Shown: positions 17,617 through 26,814 of the stretch, one piece after another
Position numbering within the stretch: position 1 is the first letter of the stretch
Layout: the number at the start of each line of letters is the position of its first letter
Assembly (NCBI GenBank): GCA_045546995.1
Contig: JAZQDW010000067.1
Coordinates: forward strand, 4,951 to 68,950
DNA: 64,000 bases
Origin: Firm-08 sp045546995
GTDB lineage: Bacteria; Bacillota; Clostridia; Oscillospirales; QAKW01
Direction of reading: 5' to 3'
Program-made: the position numbers and the translations under genes
The notes under the pieces: generated by a model
Seen by the model: only the letters and a program-made list of their open reading frames with translations
Told to the model about the DNA's origin: nothing
The model's database searches: none

Positions 17617-18234
17617 ATGGCAACATATATTTTTATTATGGAGCTGATCGGTAGCGTGGCCTTTGCCATTTCGGGAGCCGTGCAGGCCATTCAGCACAAA
17701 ATGGACGTATTCGGCGTAATGGTATTGGGGCTGGTCACCGCTGTGGGCGGCGGGATCGTACGTGACGTGATCATCGGTGACGTGCCGCCAAAAATGTTCC
17801 GCGATCCCACCTGCGCCATCGTAGCGCTGGTTACGTCGCTGATCGTCTTTTTCGTATTTCACCGCATCCAGTATGCAAAATGGGCGGAAAAACTGTTGTA
17901 CGTCGCTGACAGTGTAGGGCTGGCGGTATTTACCGTAGTCGGTGTGGAGTGCGCCTATGTCATGGGACACAAATCGCTGACGCTGATGATCTTCGTCGGT
18001 GTAATCACCGGTGTGGGTGGCGGCCTCCTGCGGGACGTTTTTACCGGTACCATTCCCTATGTTTTCCGCAAACACGTCTACGCCACAGCTTCGCTGGCTG
18101 GAGTGCTGTCCATTTGGCTCTGCTCCTTCGTCACCGATTTCACCGTTGCTATGGGTGTTGGTGCCGGAGTGATCGTCATCATCCGCTTGTTGGCCATCCT
18201 CCTCCACCTTAATCTCCCCACCAGTCAAGAATAA
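17617..18234 (+). CDS. TRIC-type cation channel family protein (YadS/YicG, UPF0126)
   Basis: A 205-residue integral membrane protein with seven predicted spans. It has two repeated halves, each with the glycine-rich VGGGxxRDV motif (AVGGGIVRDVIIGDVPP near residue 50 and GVGGGLLRDVFTGTIPY near 135). This duplicated pattern defines the bacterial trimeric intracellular cation channel family, proposed to conduct K+ or other monovalent cations. ATG 17617 follows AGAGAGGG by 8 bases and begins MATYIFIMELIG; the open frame before it is non-coding. Its stop codon overlaps the left half of a split terminator stem. Confidence 0.9.
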   Translation: MATYIFIMELIGSVAFAISGAVQAIQHKMDVFGVMVLGLVTAVGGGIVRDVIIGDVPPKMFRDPTCAIVALVTSLIVFFVFHRIQYAKWAEKLLYVADSVGLAVFTVVGVECAYVMGHKSLTLMIFVGVITGVGGGLLRDVFTGTIPYVFRKHVYATASLAGVLSIWLCSFVTDFTVAMGVGAGVIVIIRLLAILLHLNLPTSQE

Positions 18235-18250
18235 AAAAGCCACTCTGTAT
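18233..18250 (+). repeat. Left arm of a split terminator stem
   Basis: AAAAAAGCCACTCTGTAT begins at the TRIC stop codon. It is complementary at 17 of 18 positions to 21155-21172, which ends at the U32 stop codon. The two arms would form one bidirectional terminator if the 2.9 kb between them were absent. Confidence 0.7.
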
Positions 18251-18277
18251 AAAGTGTACCCTAAAGGGCAGTAATTC

Positions 18278-18313
18278 AAAAGGCAGAAACGATTAAATTC
18301 GTTTCTGCCTTTT
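18278..18313 (-). terminator. Terminator of the FAD oxidoreductase gene
   Basis: A perfect 14-bp stem, AAAAGGCAGAAACG (18278-18291) with its complement at 18300-18313 and an 8-base loop. Confidence 0.9.
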
Positions 18314-18342
18314 ATCGTAAGGTTCAGCGTTTTATAATGTTT

Positions 18343-20127
18343 CTAATTGAAATCAAATGAAATTACAGGGATTTTTTTATGATTGCCCCAGTTATCAACG
18401 GGGATTAAAATAAGCTTATCAAATGTTTGATGAACGTTTATATGATAGGAGCGTTTTCGGTTATTTAAAATATGCAAAAGTTCATATTGACAACCATTTA
18501 ATTCACCTATCAGTTTAAATTCCTTGCACAATGTTTTTGGCATACACATTTGTGGGCTGTCCAAACGATGATTGGCACGGGTTGAGTGTATGCGTTCGCA
18601 AACAGTTCCGGGAAGAGTATCACGATTTAAATCACTGCAAAACACAATATGTACAGCAGCTATGTTCGTTTGGCTGAAACTGTAACAGATTTGCTCGCCA
18701 GCATTTGCTATATATGAACAATTATTCTCGTCGGTATTATAAATACGATGTGCTCTATCCTGGCCATTCCTTATAACTTCGCTATTAATGTTAAGCTTGG
18801 CATTCAAACATAATGAAGATATCTCTCTTGTTTTGGAAGGAAGAAAACAATCTTCATTCATAAGTAAATTCTGTAACAAATCAATTTTATTACAATATAC
18901 ATCGTGAGGGGTAAACCGATTTTTAACAGCAATAGATGCAGCTTTTCCTACGGCTTCTCCCAACAAAGCACACGTTGCCATAACACGGATACTACTCATC
19001 GCCGTATGTGTCATACTGATGTTTCTTCCTGCAAAAAACAGATTTTCAACATTCTTTGAATACAAGGCCCGATAAGGTATTGAATAAGGTGCGGGTGTTG
19101 CATAATGAGTATTAGGAATCCCCTTATGGTAAAATCCCCCGGGGAAATGATCATCAAGGGGCCAACCTCCAAATGCAATTTCATCAGTAAAAATTTTTTC
19201 GTTACTGATGTCCTTCTGCGTAATCATATATTCACCGCACATTCTGCGAGATTCTCTTTTACCCGGTAAAAATCCCAAAAAGTCCAAATCCCATTTCGAT
19301 GCATTATATTTTCCCGAGTTTTTTATATAATCCCATGTTCCTGTAGCAAGAGCAATAAGTTCATCTCTCAATTCTTCTGTATCATCAATGGTGTTTTTGT
19401 TGCCGCCTAACTCAAGATACCAGAAGTTTTCGGAGTCATTATATATATCCGGCCTTCTGTTTGTAAAGTCCTCCTCTGTCAGGGGTGTACTCCATAAAGG
19501 AGGAATAAATTCTATATTTTGAGTGGTTTCACGCCCTTGAATCAAACAAGACATACCCATTGTCATCTCATCGGCAACTTTTGTTTCTGTACATTCTCCA
19601 AATTCACTGTCTGCCTCGCGTCCTATGCGAAACTGGGCATCGCAAAGAGGGGCAAGAATACTGTCGCCTGAACTATCACAAAAAAAGTGAGCCTTAACTT
19701 CATAAAAACATTGTGTTGTCATCTGATATCCAATAACCGTATTTATTTTAGTATCACGATTATATTTAAATTCGCCTTTTTCAACTGTTGCATCCATACA
19801 GGTGCAATTTAAAAGCAAGGTGATATTTTCTTCGCGCCGAACGAAATCATACAATACTGTATCCCATATTGCATAGCTTTTTGTCGGGTTTCGATATAGA
19901 TTTTCCAAAGCGATTTCTTCCAATATACCCGTTTCACGATTATCTCTGCCTTTTGCTCCACATATCCACATTCGTATTTCAGATGAAGCATTACCACCTA
20001 AAATGGGGCGTTCATGCATAAGTACCACCTTTAGACCCTCTCTCGAAGCTGAAATTGCGGCAGCTATACCTGACATACCACCACCCACAACACACAAATC
20101 ACAATCGATTAATCTCTTTTTCAGCAA
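18343..20127 (-). CDS. FAD-dependent oxidoreductase (FAD_oxidored, PF12831-like)
   Basis: A 594-residue flavoprotein. The dinucleotide motif GGGMSGIAAAISASREG is at residues 16-32, followed by HERPILGGNASSE. A second FAD-contact motif, LFFAGRNISMTHTA, lies near residue 365. The C-terminal 150 residues look like an added beta-rich domain. Proteins of this type are usually found with carbohydrate or organic-acid catabolism, but no substrate is shown. The start is TTG 20127, 9 bases after GAGGAGG. The gene is clearly more AT-rich than the flanking operons and is divergent from an AraC regulator. The two form one inserted-looking module. Confidence 0.88.
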   Translation of the reverse strand: MLKKRLIDCDLCVVGGGMSGIAAAISASREGLKVVLMHERPILGGNASSEIRMWICGAKGRDNRETGILEEIALENLYRNPTKSYAIWDTVLYDFVRREENITLLLNCTCMDATVEKGEFKYNRDTKINTVIGYQMTTQCFYEVKAHFFCDSSGDSILAPLCDAQFRIGREADSEFGECTETKVADEMTMGMSCLIQGRETTQNIEFIPPLWSTPLTEEDFTNRRPDIYNDSENFWYLELGGNKNTIDDTEELRDELIALATGTWDYIKNSGKYNASKWDLDFLGFLPGKRESRRMCGEYMITQKDISNEKIFTDEIAFGGWPLDDHFPGGFYHKGIPNTHYATPAPYSIPYRALYSKNVENLFFAGRNISMTHTAMSSIRVMATCALLGEAVGKAASIAVKNRFTPHDVYCNKIDLLQNLLMNEDCFLPSKTREISSLCLNAKLNINSEVIRNGQDRAHRIYNTDENNCSYIANAGEQICYSFSQTNIAAVHIVFCSDLNRDTLPGTVCERIHSTRANHRLDSPQMCMPKTLCKEFKLIGELNGCQYELLHILNNRKRSYHINVHQTFDKLILIPVDNWGNHKKIPVISFDFN

Positions 20128-20146
20128 AGCAATATTCCTCCTCTGA

Positions 20147-20205
20147 TTGACAAAATTGTTATTTGTAGTATAATTGTATTATATTTCTGATGAATTTTCT
20201 ATGAA
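20147..20205. promoter_or_regulatory. Divergent promoters of the FAD oxidoreductase and PocR/AraC genes
   Basis: Plus strand: TTGACA (20147-20152), 16 bases, TATAAT (20169-20174). Minus strand: TTCATA (20200-20205), 16 bases, TATAAT (20178-20183). The -10 boxes face away from each other within 15 bp, so one bound regulator could affect both. Confidence 0.6.
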
Positions 20206-20241
20206 TAAAACGCCAAAAAATATAAAGAAAATGCAAACTAT

Positions 20242-21054
20242 ATGAATAATCTTATTAAAAATATCGCTTCATACCTCAATTATCTGAACAAGGAATGCGG
20301 ATTAATTGTTTCCGTACACTTTAGGAAAGATGTGTTTAACCATATACACGATAGTTTGGCATCAATCATTTTGCCTTACAACCGCCACACAAACTCATAT
20401 TGTGTAATGGTAAAAAACGCAAATCACAACAAATGTTTACTGAATCAGAAAACAATTTTAACAAAATGCCAAAAAGGAGAAGCTTTTTGCCATATTTGTC
20501 ACGCAGAAGTGCATGAATACATATATCCCATTTGCAAAAATGATAATACGGTAGGGTTTATTGCTGTCAGCGGATACAGAAGGAATGATCCAACTGAATG
20601 TAATATTTTAAATTACAATTTATGGAAAAGTGCCCTTGGCACAGAAATTCCTTTAAAAATATGTAATTCGGTTATTCCACCGCTTAGCACTATGCTTGAA
20701 TGTGCGTTGCATACATATTGGGTAGAAAATGGTGATGAATATAATCAAATATTGCAATTATTATATGAATATCACTCAAATATTACCCTTTCTGATTTAA
20801 CGCAACATTTTCACAGAAGTAAATCGAATATCAGCCATCTGTTTAAGAAAGAAAACGGTATGACCATTCGTGCCTACTGCAACAAGCTAAAGCTGGAAGA
20901 TGCAAAAAAACTTCTTTTAGAAACAGATATCCCTATTACGGAAGTTGCACTGAATGTTGGGTTTAATGATACAAGCTATTTTATTCATCTTTTCAAAAAC
21001 AAGTATGGAATATCACCGCTTCAATATCGAAAAGCAAATAAATATACAAAATAA
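20242..21054 (+). CDS. AraC family regulator with N-terminal PocR-like sensory domain
   Basis: A 270-residue protein. Residues ~1-160 resemble the PocR ligand-binding domain, with the Cys-rich CHICHAEVHEYIYPI followed by GFIAVSGY. Residues ~170-268 form an AraC-type double HTH (LSDLTQHFHRSKSNISHLF and ITEVALNVGFNDTSYFIHLF). PocR domains are thought to bind small hydrocarbon or diol-type ligands. It is AT-rich like the divergent FAD gene and very probably regulates it. It has its own terminator downstream. Confidence 0.85.
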   Translation: MNNLIKNIASYLNYLNKECGLIVSVHFRKDVFNHIHDSLASIILPYNRHTNSYCVMVKNANHNKCLLNQKTILTKCQKGEAFCHICHAEVHEYIYPICKNDNTVGFIAVSGYRRNDPTECNILNYNLWKSALGTEIPLKICNSVIPPLSTMLECALHTYWVENGDEYNQILQLLYEYHSNITLSDLTQHFHRSKSNISHLFKKENGMTIRAYCNKLKLEDAKKLLLETDIPITEVALNVGFNDTSYFIHLFKNKYGISPLQYRKANKYTK

Positions 21055-21099
21055 CGAGAGGTTTAGTGGCAATATTAAAAATAAATATTCATATATAGT

Positions 21100-21133
21100 A
21101 AAACGTGAATGCGAAACACCGCATTCACGTTTT
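21100..21133 (+). terminator. Terminator of the PocR/AraC gene
   Basis: A perfect 14-bp stem, AAAACGTGAATGCG (21100-21113), AAACAC loop, complement at 21120-21133, then TATTATT. Confidence 0.9.
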
Positions 21134-21154
21134 ATTATTATTTAGAGTCCCCTC

Positions 21155-21172
21155 ATACAGAGTAGCTTTTTT
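21155..21172 (-). repeat. Right arm of a split terminator stem
   Basis: ATACAGAGTAGCTTTTTT overlaps the U32 stop codon and is complementary to 18233-18250 at 17 of 18 positions. Confidence 0.7.
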
Positions 21173-22388
21173 ATGGATTTTCTTTACGAAGGATGTCCAT
21201 AGGACTCAGAGGTATACTGCAGGGCATATACAACAGTTGTTGCGAATGAGGGGCATCGGGTACGCTCTCCCCCTCCTCCGTCACAAGACTTTCCACCCGT
21301 AAGGCAAAATCGTCCCGATGGGGGGAAAGCACCTCCAGCATATCCCCCACGGCAAATTTATTTTTCTGTCGGATCAGCGCCACGCCGTCCTTCCACGATT
21401 CCACCGTTGCCACCACGTCGTAGGGACGGATATAACCGCCGTCCAGCGGGTTAAAGCCGTCCTCTCCCATCGGAGCGTAATAAAAGCCGGTGGAAAAATC
21501 CCGATGCGAGGCCTTTCCGGCCTGTATCAGATAACGTTCTCCGTTTTCAAGCATACCGCGGGCGCAATATTCGTCAATGGCCTGCCGATACGCCTTGACG
21601 GTGGTGGCAACGTAATAAAAGGTTTTCATCCGTCCTTCGATCTTAAAGCTGTCCACGCCGGCCTCGATCAGCTCGTCCACGTGCTGTACCATACAAAGAT
21701 CCTTGGAGTTGAAAATATACGTTCCTTTACCGTCCTGCTCCACGGGAAAATACTGGCCCTCCCGTTTGGCCTCGGTCATCGTATATTCCCAGCGGCAGGG
21801 TTGGGCGCAGGCGCCCCGATTGGCATCCCGCCCCGTCAAAAAGGCGGACAAATGGCACCGTCCCGATACCGACATACACATAGCGCCGTGGACAAAGCAC
21901 TCGATCTCCAGTTTGTCCCCCACGGCGGCGCGGATGGCGCGAATCTGCTCCAACGACACCTCCCTAGCCAACACCACACGGGTGGCCCCCAGCGCGGCAT
22001 ATTGCAGCGCCGTGACAGCGTTGGTGATATTGGCCTGGGTCGAAACGTGGATCGCCACGTTGGGAGCATACTGTTTTGCCAGCGCCATCACACCGATATC
22101 CGCAATGATAAACGCATCCGGGCCGATGGCGGCCATCGTTTTGAAAAATTCCGGCAGACGCGCGGTTTCCTGTTCGGTGGGATAGGTGTTGACCGTGACG
22201 TACACCTTGACTCCTTGACCGTGGCACAGCGTAATTGCCTGCCGCAACTCGTCCAGATCAAAATTGCCAGCCGCGGCACGCATACCGAATTCACGGTACG
22301 CCAAGTATACCGCGTCAGCGCCGTAAGCAAGAGCGTATTCCAATCGGGTCATATCCCCTACCGGCGCCAAAAGTTCAGGTCGTTTCAT
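21171..22388 (-). CDS. trhP: Peptidase U32 family protein, TrhP-like tRNA hydroxylation protein
   Basis: A 405-residue U32 protein beginning MKRPELLAPVGDMTRLE. ATG 22388 is preceded by GAGGAAG. The Cys cluster in GAMCMSVSGRCHLSAF and NRGACAQPCRW matches the metal/Fe-S ligands of the TrhP/YegQ/RlhA group. Members take part in 5-hydroxyuridine formation in tRNA (TrhP) or rRNA hydroxylation; peptidase activity is doubtful. It lies directly behind mltG. In Bacillus, mltG and the trhP genes also lie close together, which favours TrhP. One U32 gene is visible here where Bacillus has two. Confidence 0.85.
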   Translation of the reverse strand: MKRPELLAPVGDMTRLEYALAYGADAVYLAYREFGMRAAAGNFDLDELRQAITLCHGQGVKVYVTVNTYPTEQETARLPEFFKTMAAIGPDAFIIADIGVMALAKQYAPNVAIHVSTQANITNAVTALQYAALGATRVVLAREVSLEQIRAIRAAVGDKLEIECFVHGAMCMSVSGRCHLSAFLTGRDANRGACAQPCRWEYTMTEAKREGQYFPVEQDGKGTYIFNSKDLCMVQHVDELIEAGVDSFKIEGRMKTFYYVATTVKAYRQAIDEYCARGMLENGERYLIQAGKASHRDFSTGFYYAPMGEDGFNPLDGGYIRPYDVVATVESWKDGVALIRQKNKFAVGDMLEVLSPHRDDFALRVESLVTEEGESVPDAPHSQQLLYMPCSIPLSPMDILRKENP

Positions 22389-22404
22389 ATTCTTCCTCAC
22401 AATC

Positions 22405-22439
22405 AAAGCACTCCGATGAAACGCCATCGGAGTGCCTTT
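22405..22439 (-). terminator. Hairpin between mltG and trhP
   Basis: AAAGCACTCCGATG (22405-22418) pairs with CATCGGAGTGCCTTT (22425-22439). The T tract is poor on the minus strand and better on the plus strand, so it may be an attenuator or an RNA-stabilising stem between two co-directional genes rather than a full stop. Confidence 0.65.
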
Positions 22440-22447
22440 GTTTTATT

Positions 22448-23740
22448 TTACGATACGGTACTGGTTCCGCCGGTGCCGTTGCCCGCTTTTTTAACATTGG
22501 AGAGATGCTCGCTGTAGGTTTTGGAGAAGAGCGTGCCCTCGGATGAGGCAACGAAGAAATAATAATCCGTATCTGCCGGATCCAGCGCCGCCTTAATGGC
22601 ATCCAGACCGGGACAGGAAATGGGACCGGGCGGCAAGCCTTTGTTGATATAAGTATTATAAGGATTGTTCATTTCGGTATCGGCGTAGGACAATACCGGT
22701 TTCCGTTCGGGCAGAACGTACTGCACTGTGGCGCAGGACTCAAGATAAGGATAGGTCTCCGAATCAAGACGGTTATAGAATACACTGGCCACCTTGGGGA
22801 ATTCCTTACTGTTGGCGCCCTCCCGTTCAACGATGGAGGCCATGGTAATGATCTCGTCCAAGGTATACTTACTCTTACTGAGCAGTTTTGCGATCTCGTC
22901 CTTCTCGATCTTCTTTTTGAAGTTATCGAGCATAGTGGTGATCATACCGACCTCATCCCCCAGATATACCTCGTAGGTATCGGGGAACAAATAGCCCTCC
23001 AGGCGGTTGTTCCGCTTGGGAAGTCCCTCCAAAAAGGCATAATCAAACTTGTGATCGGCCAAAACCTTTTCCAGCACCGCACGATCTGCCTGCGCCTCGC
23101 TGACCAGCAGATCCACGATCTCCCGTTGTTCCATACCCTCGGTAATGGTGATCTTGACCACATCCCGCTTTTCACTGTTTTTCTTCAAAGCGGTAATGAT
23201 CTCTTTATAACACATATTGGAATTCAACTCGTACTCACCGTACTGAAAGCCGGTGGTCTTTTTGAATTTACAATATCCCTGAAAGGCAAGAGACGAGTCG
23301 ATAACGCCGTTGTTTTTCAGTACCTCACCGATCTGCTTGGCAGAGGCACCCTTGGGCACGGTGACCACGATCACCTCATCCTCTTTGACAAAGGCGTTGA
23401 TATCGTTGGCGGCCACGACGATGCACCAGGTGATCAGTACCGAAATGGTAACCAATACAACATAAAAAATGATATGCTTTGTAAATTTAATCATATTCTT
23501 TTTTGAAAATAACTCCGCAAAGTCAAAACGTTCTTTTTCCGCATTATGCGCCACCGTTTCGGGCACTGCCCGTGTATGGCGACGAATCCGTTCCCGATCC
23601 CCCAGGCGCACAGGCCGTGTTTCGGACGAGGTATGACCGCTGCGGCGATAACTGCCGGCCGGCTGATCGCCGTTATTGCGTCGCCCCGTGTAGGAACCGG
23701 TGGATGCCCTGCGCGGTGTTTGATTATTTTGATCGCTCAC
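22448..23740 (-). CDS. mltG: Endolytic murein transglycosylase MltG
   Basis: A 430-residue protein with a cytoplasmic, Arg/Ser-rich N-terminal tail (~110 residues), one membrane span (IIFYVVLVTISVLITWCIVV) and an extracellular YceG domain. The catalytic Glu is in MASIVEREG, followed by NRLDSETYPYLESCATVQY and NPYNTYINKGLPPGPIS, which are family hallmarks. It cleaves nascent peptidoglycan glycan strands. GTG 23740 is the start: AAGGAGGT is 7 bases upstream, and the open frame further upstream lacks such a site. The long basic tail is larger than in E. coli MltG but common in Firmicutes. Confidence 0.93.
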   Translation of the reverse strand: MSDQNNQTPRRASTGSYTGRRNNGDQPAGSYRRSGHTSSETRPVRLGDRERIRRHTRAVPETVAHNAEKERFDFAELFSKKNMIKFTKHIIFYVVLVTISVLITWCIVVAANDINAFVKEDEVIVVTVPKGASAKQIGEVLKNNGVIDSSLAFQGYCKFKKTTGFQYGEYELNSNMCYKEIITALKKNSEKRDVVKITITEGMEQREIVDLLVSEAQADRAVLEKVLADHKFDYAFLEGLPKRNNRLEGYLFPDTYEVYLGDEVGMITTMLDNFKKKIEKDEIAKLLSKSKYTLDEIITMASIVEREGANSKEFPKVASVFYNRLDSETYPYLESCATVQYVLPERKPVLSYADTEMNNPYNTYINKGLPPGPISCPGLDAIKAALDPADTDYYFFVASSEGTLFSKTYSEHLSNVKKAGNGTGGTSTVS

Positions 23741-23867
23741 GACATTGACCTCCTTTGCACGATTACAATTATTATATAATATATTTTTGAATTTGTCCAC
23801 ACTTTTGCCAATTCTTTCACCAATCCTTTACTTTCTCATACACTGAAAAGTGAAGGAGTGATCGTTT

Positions 23868-24923
23868 ATGCATACATTTCTCGCCGCCAACACGGCAAAC
23901 GGCTTTTACAGTCTGTTTGACGAGTTGTGCAGGCAGACAGACCATAATATATTGCTGATCAAAGGAGGGCCGGGTACCGGCAAAAGTACCCTGATGCGTA
24001 CCATCGCTGACGCCGCCGAGCAGAAAGGGTATCGGGTGGAGCGCATTCACTGCTCCTCCGACCATAACTCGCTGGACGGTGTGGTGGTGACGGAAAAACG
24101 GCTGATCCTGTTGGACGCCACCCCACCCCACTGCGTAGATCCGAAATATCCCGGAGCAGTGGAGCAAATCCTGCCGCTGGGAGAATATTGGGATCGAAGC
24201 AAGTTGATCCCCCACCGTCGAAAAATCATCCGACTGACGGAAGAGATCCATCACTTGTTTACCCGCATTTATCGGTTATTACACGGCGTGGGAACGTTGC
24301 AACAATACAGCGACGGTTTACTGGAGCCGACGTTTGATACACTGCGGGGCGAAAAAGCCGTACAGAAGATCCTGTCCCGACAAGCGGCCACCGATCAACA
24401 TCGAACGGCCACCGTCACGAAACGCTTTCTTTCCGCCATTACCGCAGAGGGGCACGTTTTGTTCGAGGATGCCTTTGCAAATTGCCGCAACGTTGTGATG
24501 ATCGAGGACAGTTTTGACGACGGACATCGGCTGACTGCCCTGTTTGATGCACGATTGCTCGCCTTAGGGTATGACCGGACGGTGTTTTGTGATCCGTTGT
24601 TACCGCAAAGGATCGACCACATTTACGTCCCTGCGCTGGATCTGGGCATTCTGCGGCAAAACAGCCGCCTGCAATGGAAACAACCCCTTTCGGTCGAGCG
24701 TACCATTCATATGCGACAGCTGAGCGATCACGAACAACTCTCCGAAATCAAAAACAAACTGCAATTTGCCAAAAAACTGTGCCGAAGTATCTATGATGAG
24801 GTAGCAGAGTTGATGGCAAGCGAAAAAGCTTTACACGATGAATTAGAACAATGTTATATAGAGGCAATGGACTTTGACGCCTTACAAGAGAAAGCGGATG
24901 AATTGCGGTCGACGTTGCTGTAA
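23868..24923 (+). CDS. P-loop ATPase of unknown role (PRK06851-like)
   Basis: A 351-residue protein with a Walker A motif, GGPGTGKST, at residues 33-41, and a second NTPase-like segment around VVMIEDSFDDGHRL. The C-terminal 70 residues are helical and probably coiled (EIKNKLQFAKKLCRSIYDEVAELM). The overall organisation, including HCSSDHNSLDGVVV after the P-loop, is that of a Firmicutes ATPase family annotated only as hypothetical (PRK06851). GAAGGAG precedes the ATG. It is monocistronic with a terminator shared with the converging ABC-F gene. Confidence 0.75.
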   Translation: MHTFLAANTANGFYSLFDELCRQTDHNILLIKGGPGTGKSTLMRTIADAAEQKGYRVERIHCSSDHNSLDGVVVTEKRLILLDATPPHCVDPKYPGAVEQILPLGEYWDRSKLIPHRRKIIRLTEEIHHLFTRIYRLLHGVGTLQQYSDGLLEPTFDTLRGEKAVQKILSRQAATDQHRTATVTKRFLSAITAEGHVLFEDAFANCRNVVMIEDSFDDGHRLTALFDARLLALGYDRTVFCDPLLPQRIDHIYVPALDLGILRQNSRLQWKQPLSVERTIHMRQLSDHEQLSEIKNKLQFAKKLCRSIYDEVAELMASEKALHDELEQCYIEAMDFDALQEKADELRSTLL

Positions 24924-24956
24924 AAAAGACAAGGGAATGTTTTTCCCTTGTCTTTT
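24924..24956. terminator. Bidirectional terminator, ATPase/ABC-F
   Basis: A 14-bp perfect stem, AAAAGACAAGGGAA (24924-24937) with its complement at 24943-24956, abutting both stop codons. Confidence 0.9.
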
Positions 24957-26814
24957 ATTCTTCTTCCAGTTCCAGCCATTCATCGGTCAGATCTGAAATT
25001 TTTTGCTTATTTTCTGCCAAAGCATCACAGAACTGTTGCAGTTTTTGATAGTCGTTTTCGCCGGCGGACAGTTTCGCCTCCAGTTCGGCGTTTTCCTGCT
25101 CCAGCGCCTCCATTTCCCGCTCAATGGCCGCAAGACGGGCACGGCGTTTGGCCAAACGGGCGCGTTCCTTTTTATCCTTATGATAGGAGGTATTGTCTGT
25201 CGACTTTTTCTCTGTCGGTTCCTTCGACGGAGCGATGAAGGTATTTTGATATTCCTCCAAACTTGCAAACCGTTGCAGGCCGGCAGGTGTCATACAATAG
25301 ATGGCCGTGGGTACACGGGAAAGCAGATATCGGTCATGAGAGATCATCAACAGCGTTCCCTCATAGGCCGCCAGCGCATCCTCCAGATTTTCACGGCTGG
25401 CCAGGTCCAGATGGTTGGTCGGCTCGTCCAGCATCAAAACGTTATCTCCATCCCGCATCAGGCGGGCAAAGCTGACGCCGGCCTTCTGTCCGCCGCTAAG
25501 GGTGGAAATGGGCGCAAAAACCGCCTCCCCCTTCAGTTGAACGGCTGCCAGCAGATCACGGATCACGCCGTCGGCATCGCCCACGTGATCTTCTCTTATT
25601 TGCTCCAGCGGCGTAAGAGACGGGTCAAGAGCAGCACCGTGCTGATCGAAATAACCGATCTCAACACCTTTGCCCCAACAGATCTCTTTACCTTCCGATT
25701 GCAAAAGACGGTTAAAAAGCGTGGTCTTTCCGACGCCGTTTTGTCCCACCAAAGCAATTTTTTCACCTCGTTTAATTTCTATTTCGATTTTTTTACACAG
25801 TTCCCGCTCGCCGATGGTCAGCGACATCGGTTGCACTGAAAGCACGTCAAAGCCGCTTTTCCGTGTGACGGAAAAAGAAAACCGCATTCCACGGTGCGCC
25901 GGCGGCGGAAGTTGTGGAATTTCCAGCTTTTCCAACTGTTTGCGGCGGCTCTTGGCCATAGCAGAGGTGGAGGCGCGTACCAGATTGCGCGCCACGTAAT
26001 CCTCCAGTTGCGCCTTTTGCAGCATTGCCTTATCATATTCACGCCGCAGGGTCAGGCACCGCTCTTCCCGCAGCGTCTTATATTTGGAATAATTTCCGGG
26101 GTAGCAGACCAGATGGGGCTGTTCCACTTCCCAGATTTGACTGACGGTGCGGTCGAGAAAATAGCGATCATGGGAGACCATCAGCACCGCGCCCTTATAT
26201 TCCGCCAAAAAGTCCTCCAAAAAATGCAAGGTGGCAAAATCCAAATGGTTGGTCGGCTCGTCCAGCATCAACAGCTCCGGGGCGCTGAGAAGTAATTTAC
26301 CCAAAGACAAGCGAACACGCTCACCGCCCGAAAGGTGATCCACCACCCGATCCCACCACGAGGCATCAAAGCCAAGACCGGTCAGTACACGGGCGATACG
26401 CACGTCGATATTATAGCCGTCGGCGGCCTCAAACTGCTGTGTCAGGCTCTGCAAACGGTGTAACAGCACGGCGTCCTCCGCCTCTCCCGCGCCAAGCTGA
26501 CGGCGGCACTGCTCCATCTGTTCCTCAATGGTCAGAGTGTCGGCAAAGACGCTACGCATTTCGGCGATCACAGTATTGCCGCTGGAAAGGGGCGTGTTTT
26601 GCCGCAAATAGCCCACCCGCACGTTTTTACCCAAGATCACCTCACCGCCGTCAGCAGGCAATAATCCGGCGATCACATTGAGCAGGGTGGATTTACCGGC
26701 GCCGTTGATACCGATCATACCGATGCGGTCCCCTTCCTCGATCTTGGCATTGATGGAGGAAAGGACGGTATGCTCACCGTAGCTTTTTTCAATTTCCTTA
26801 AGTGTTAATATCAT
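24955..26814 (-). CDS. ABC-F family ATPase
   Basis: A 619-residue protein with two fused ABC ATPase domains and no membrane spans: Walker A GINGAGKST (N-domain) and GQNGVGKTT (C-domain), signatures LSGGERVRLSL and LSGGQKAGVSF, and Walker B MLDEPTNHLDF and MLDEPTNHLDL. A linker (~240-320) and a charged C-terminal coiled coil (RRARLAAIEREMEALEQ) follow the Uup/YdiF pattern. ABC-F proteins act on the ribosome. The second signature has Gly where Arg is usual after QKA. The start overlaps the GNAT stop by 4 bases. Confidence 0.92.
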   Translation of the reverse strand: MILTLKEIEKSYGEHTVLSSINAKIEEGDRIGMIGINGAGKSTLLNVIAGLLPADGGEVILGKNVRVGYLRQNTPLSSGNTVIAEMRSVFADTLTIEEQMEQCRRQLGAGEAEDAVLLHRLQSLTQQFEAADGYNIDVRIARVLTGLGFDASWWDRVVDHLSGGERVRLSLGKLLLSAPELLMLDEPTNHLDFATLHFLEDFLAEYKGAVLMVSHDRYFLDRTVSQIWEVEQPHLVCYPGNYSKYKTLREERCLTLRREYDKAMLQKAQLEDYVARNLVRASTSAMAKSRRKQLEKLEIPQLPPPAHRGMRFSFSVTRKSGFDVLSVQPMSLTIGERELCKKIEIEIKRGEKIALVGQNGVGKTTLFNRLLQSEGKEICWGKGVEIGYFDQHGAALDPSLTPLEQIREDHVGDADGVIRDLLAAVQLKGEAVFAPISTLSGGQKAGVSFARLMRDGDNVLMLDEPTNHLDLASRENLEDALAAYEGTLLMISHDRYLLSRVPTAIYCMTPAGLQRFASLEEYQNTFIAPSKEPTEKKSTDNTSYHKDKKERARLAKRRARLAAIEREMEALEQENAELEAKLSAGENDYQKLQQFCDALAENKQKISDLTDEWLELEEE

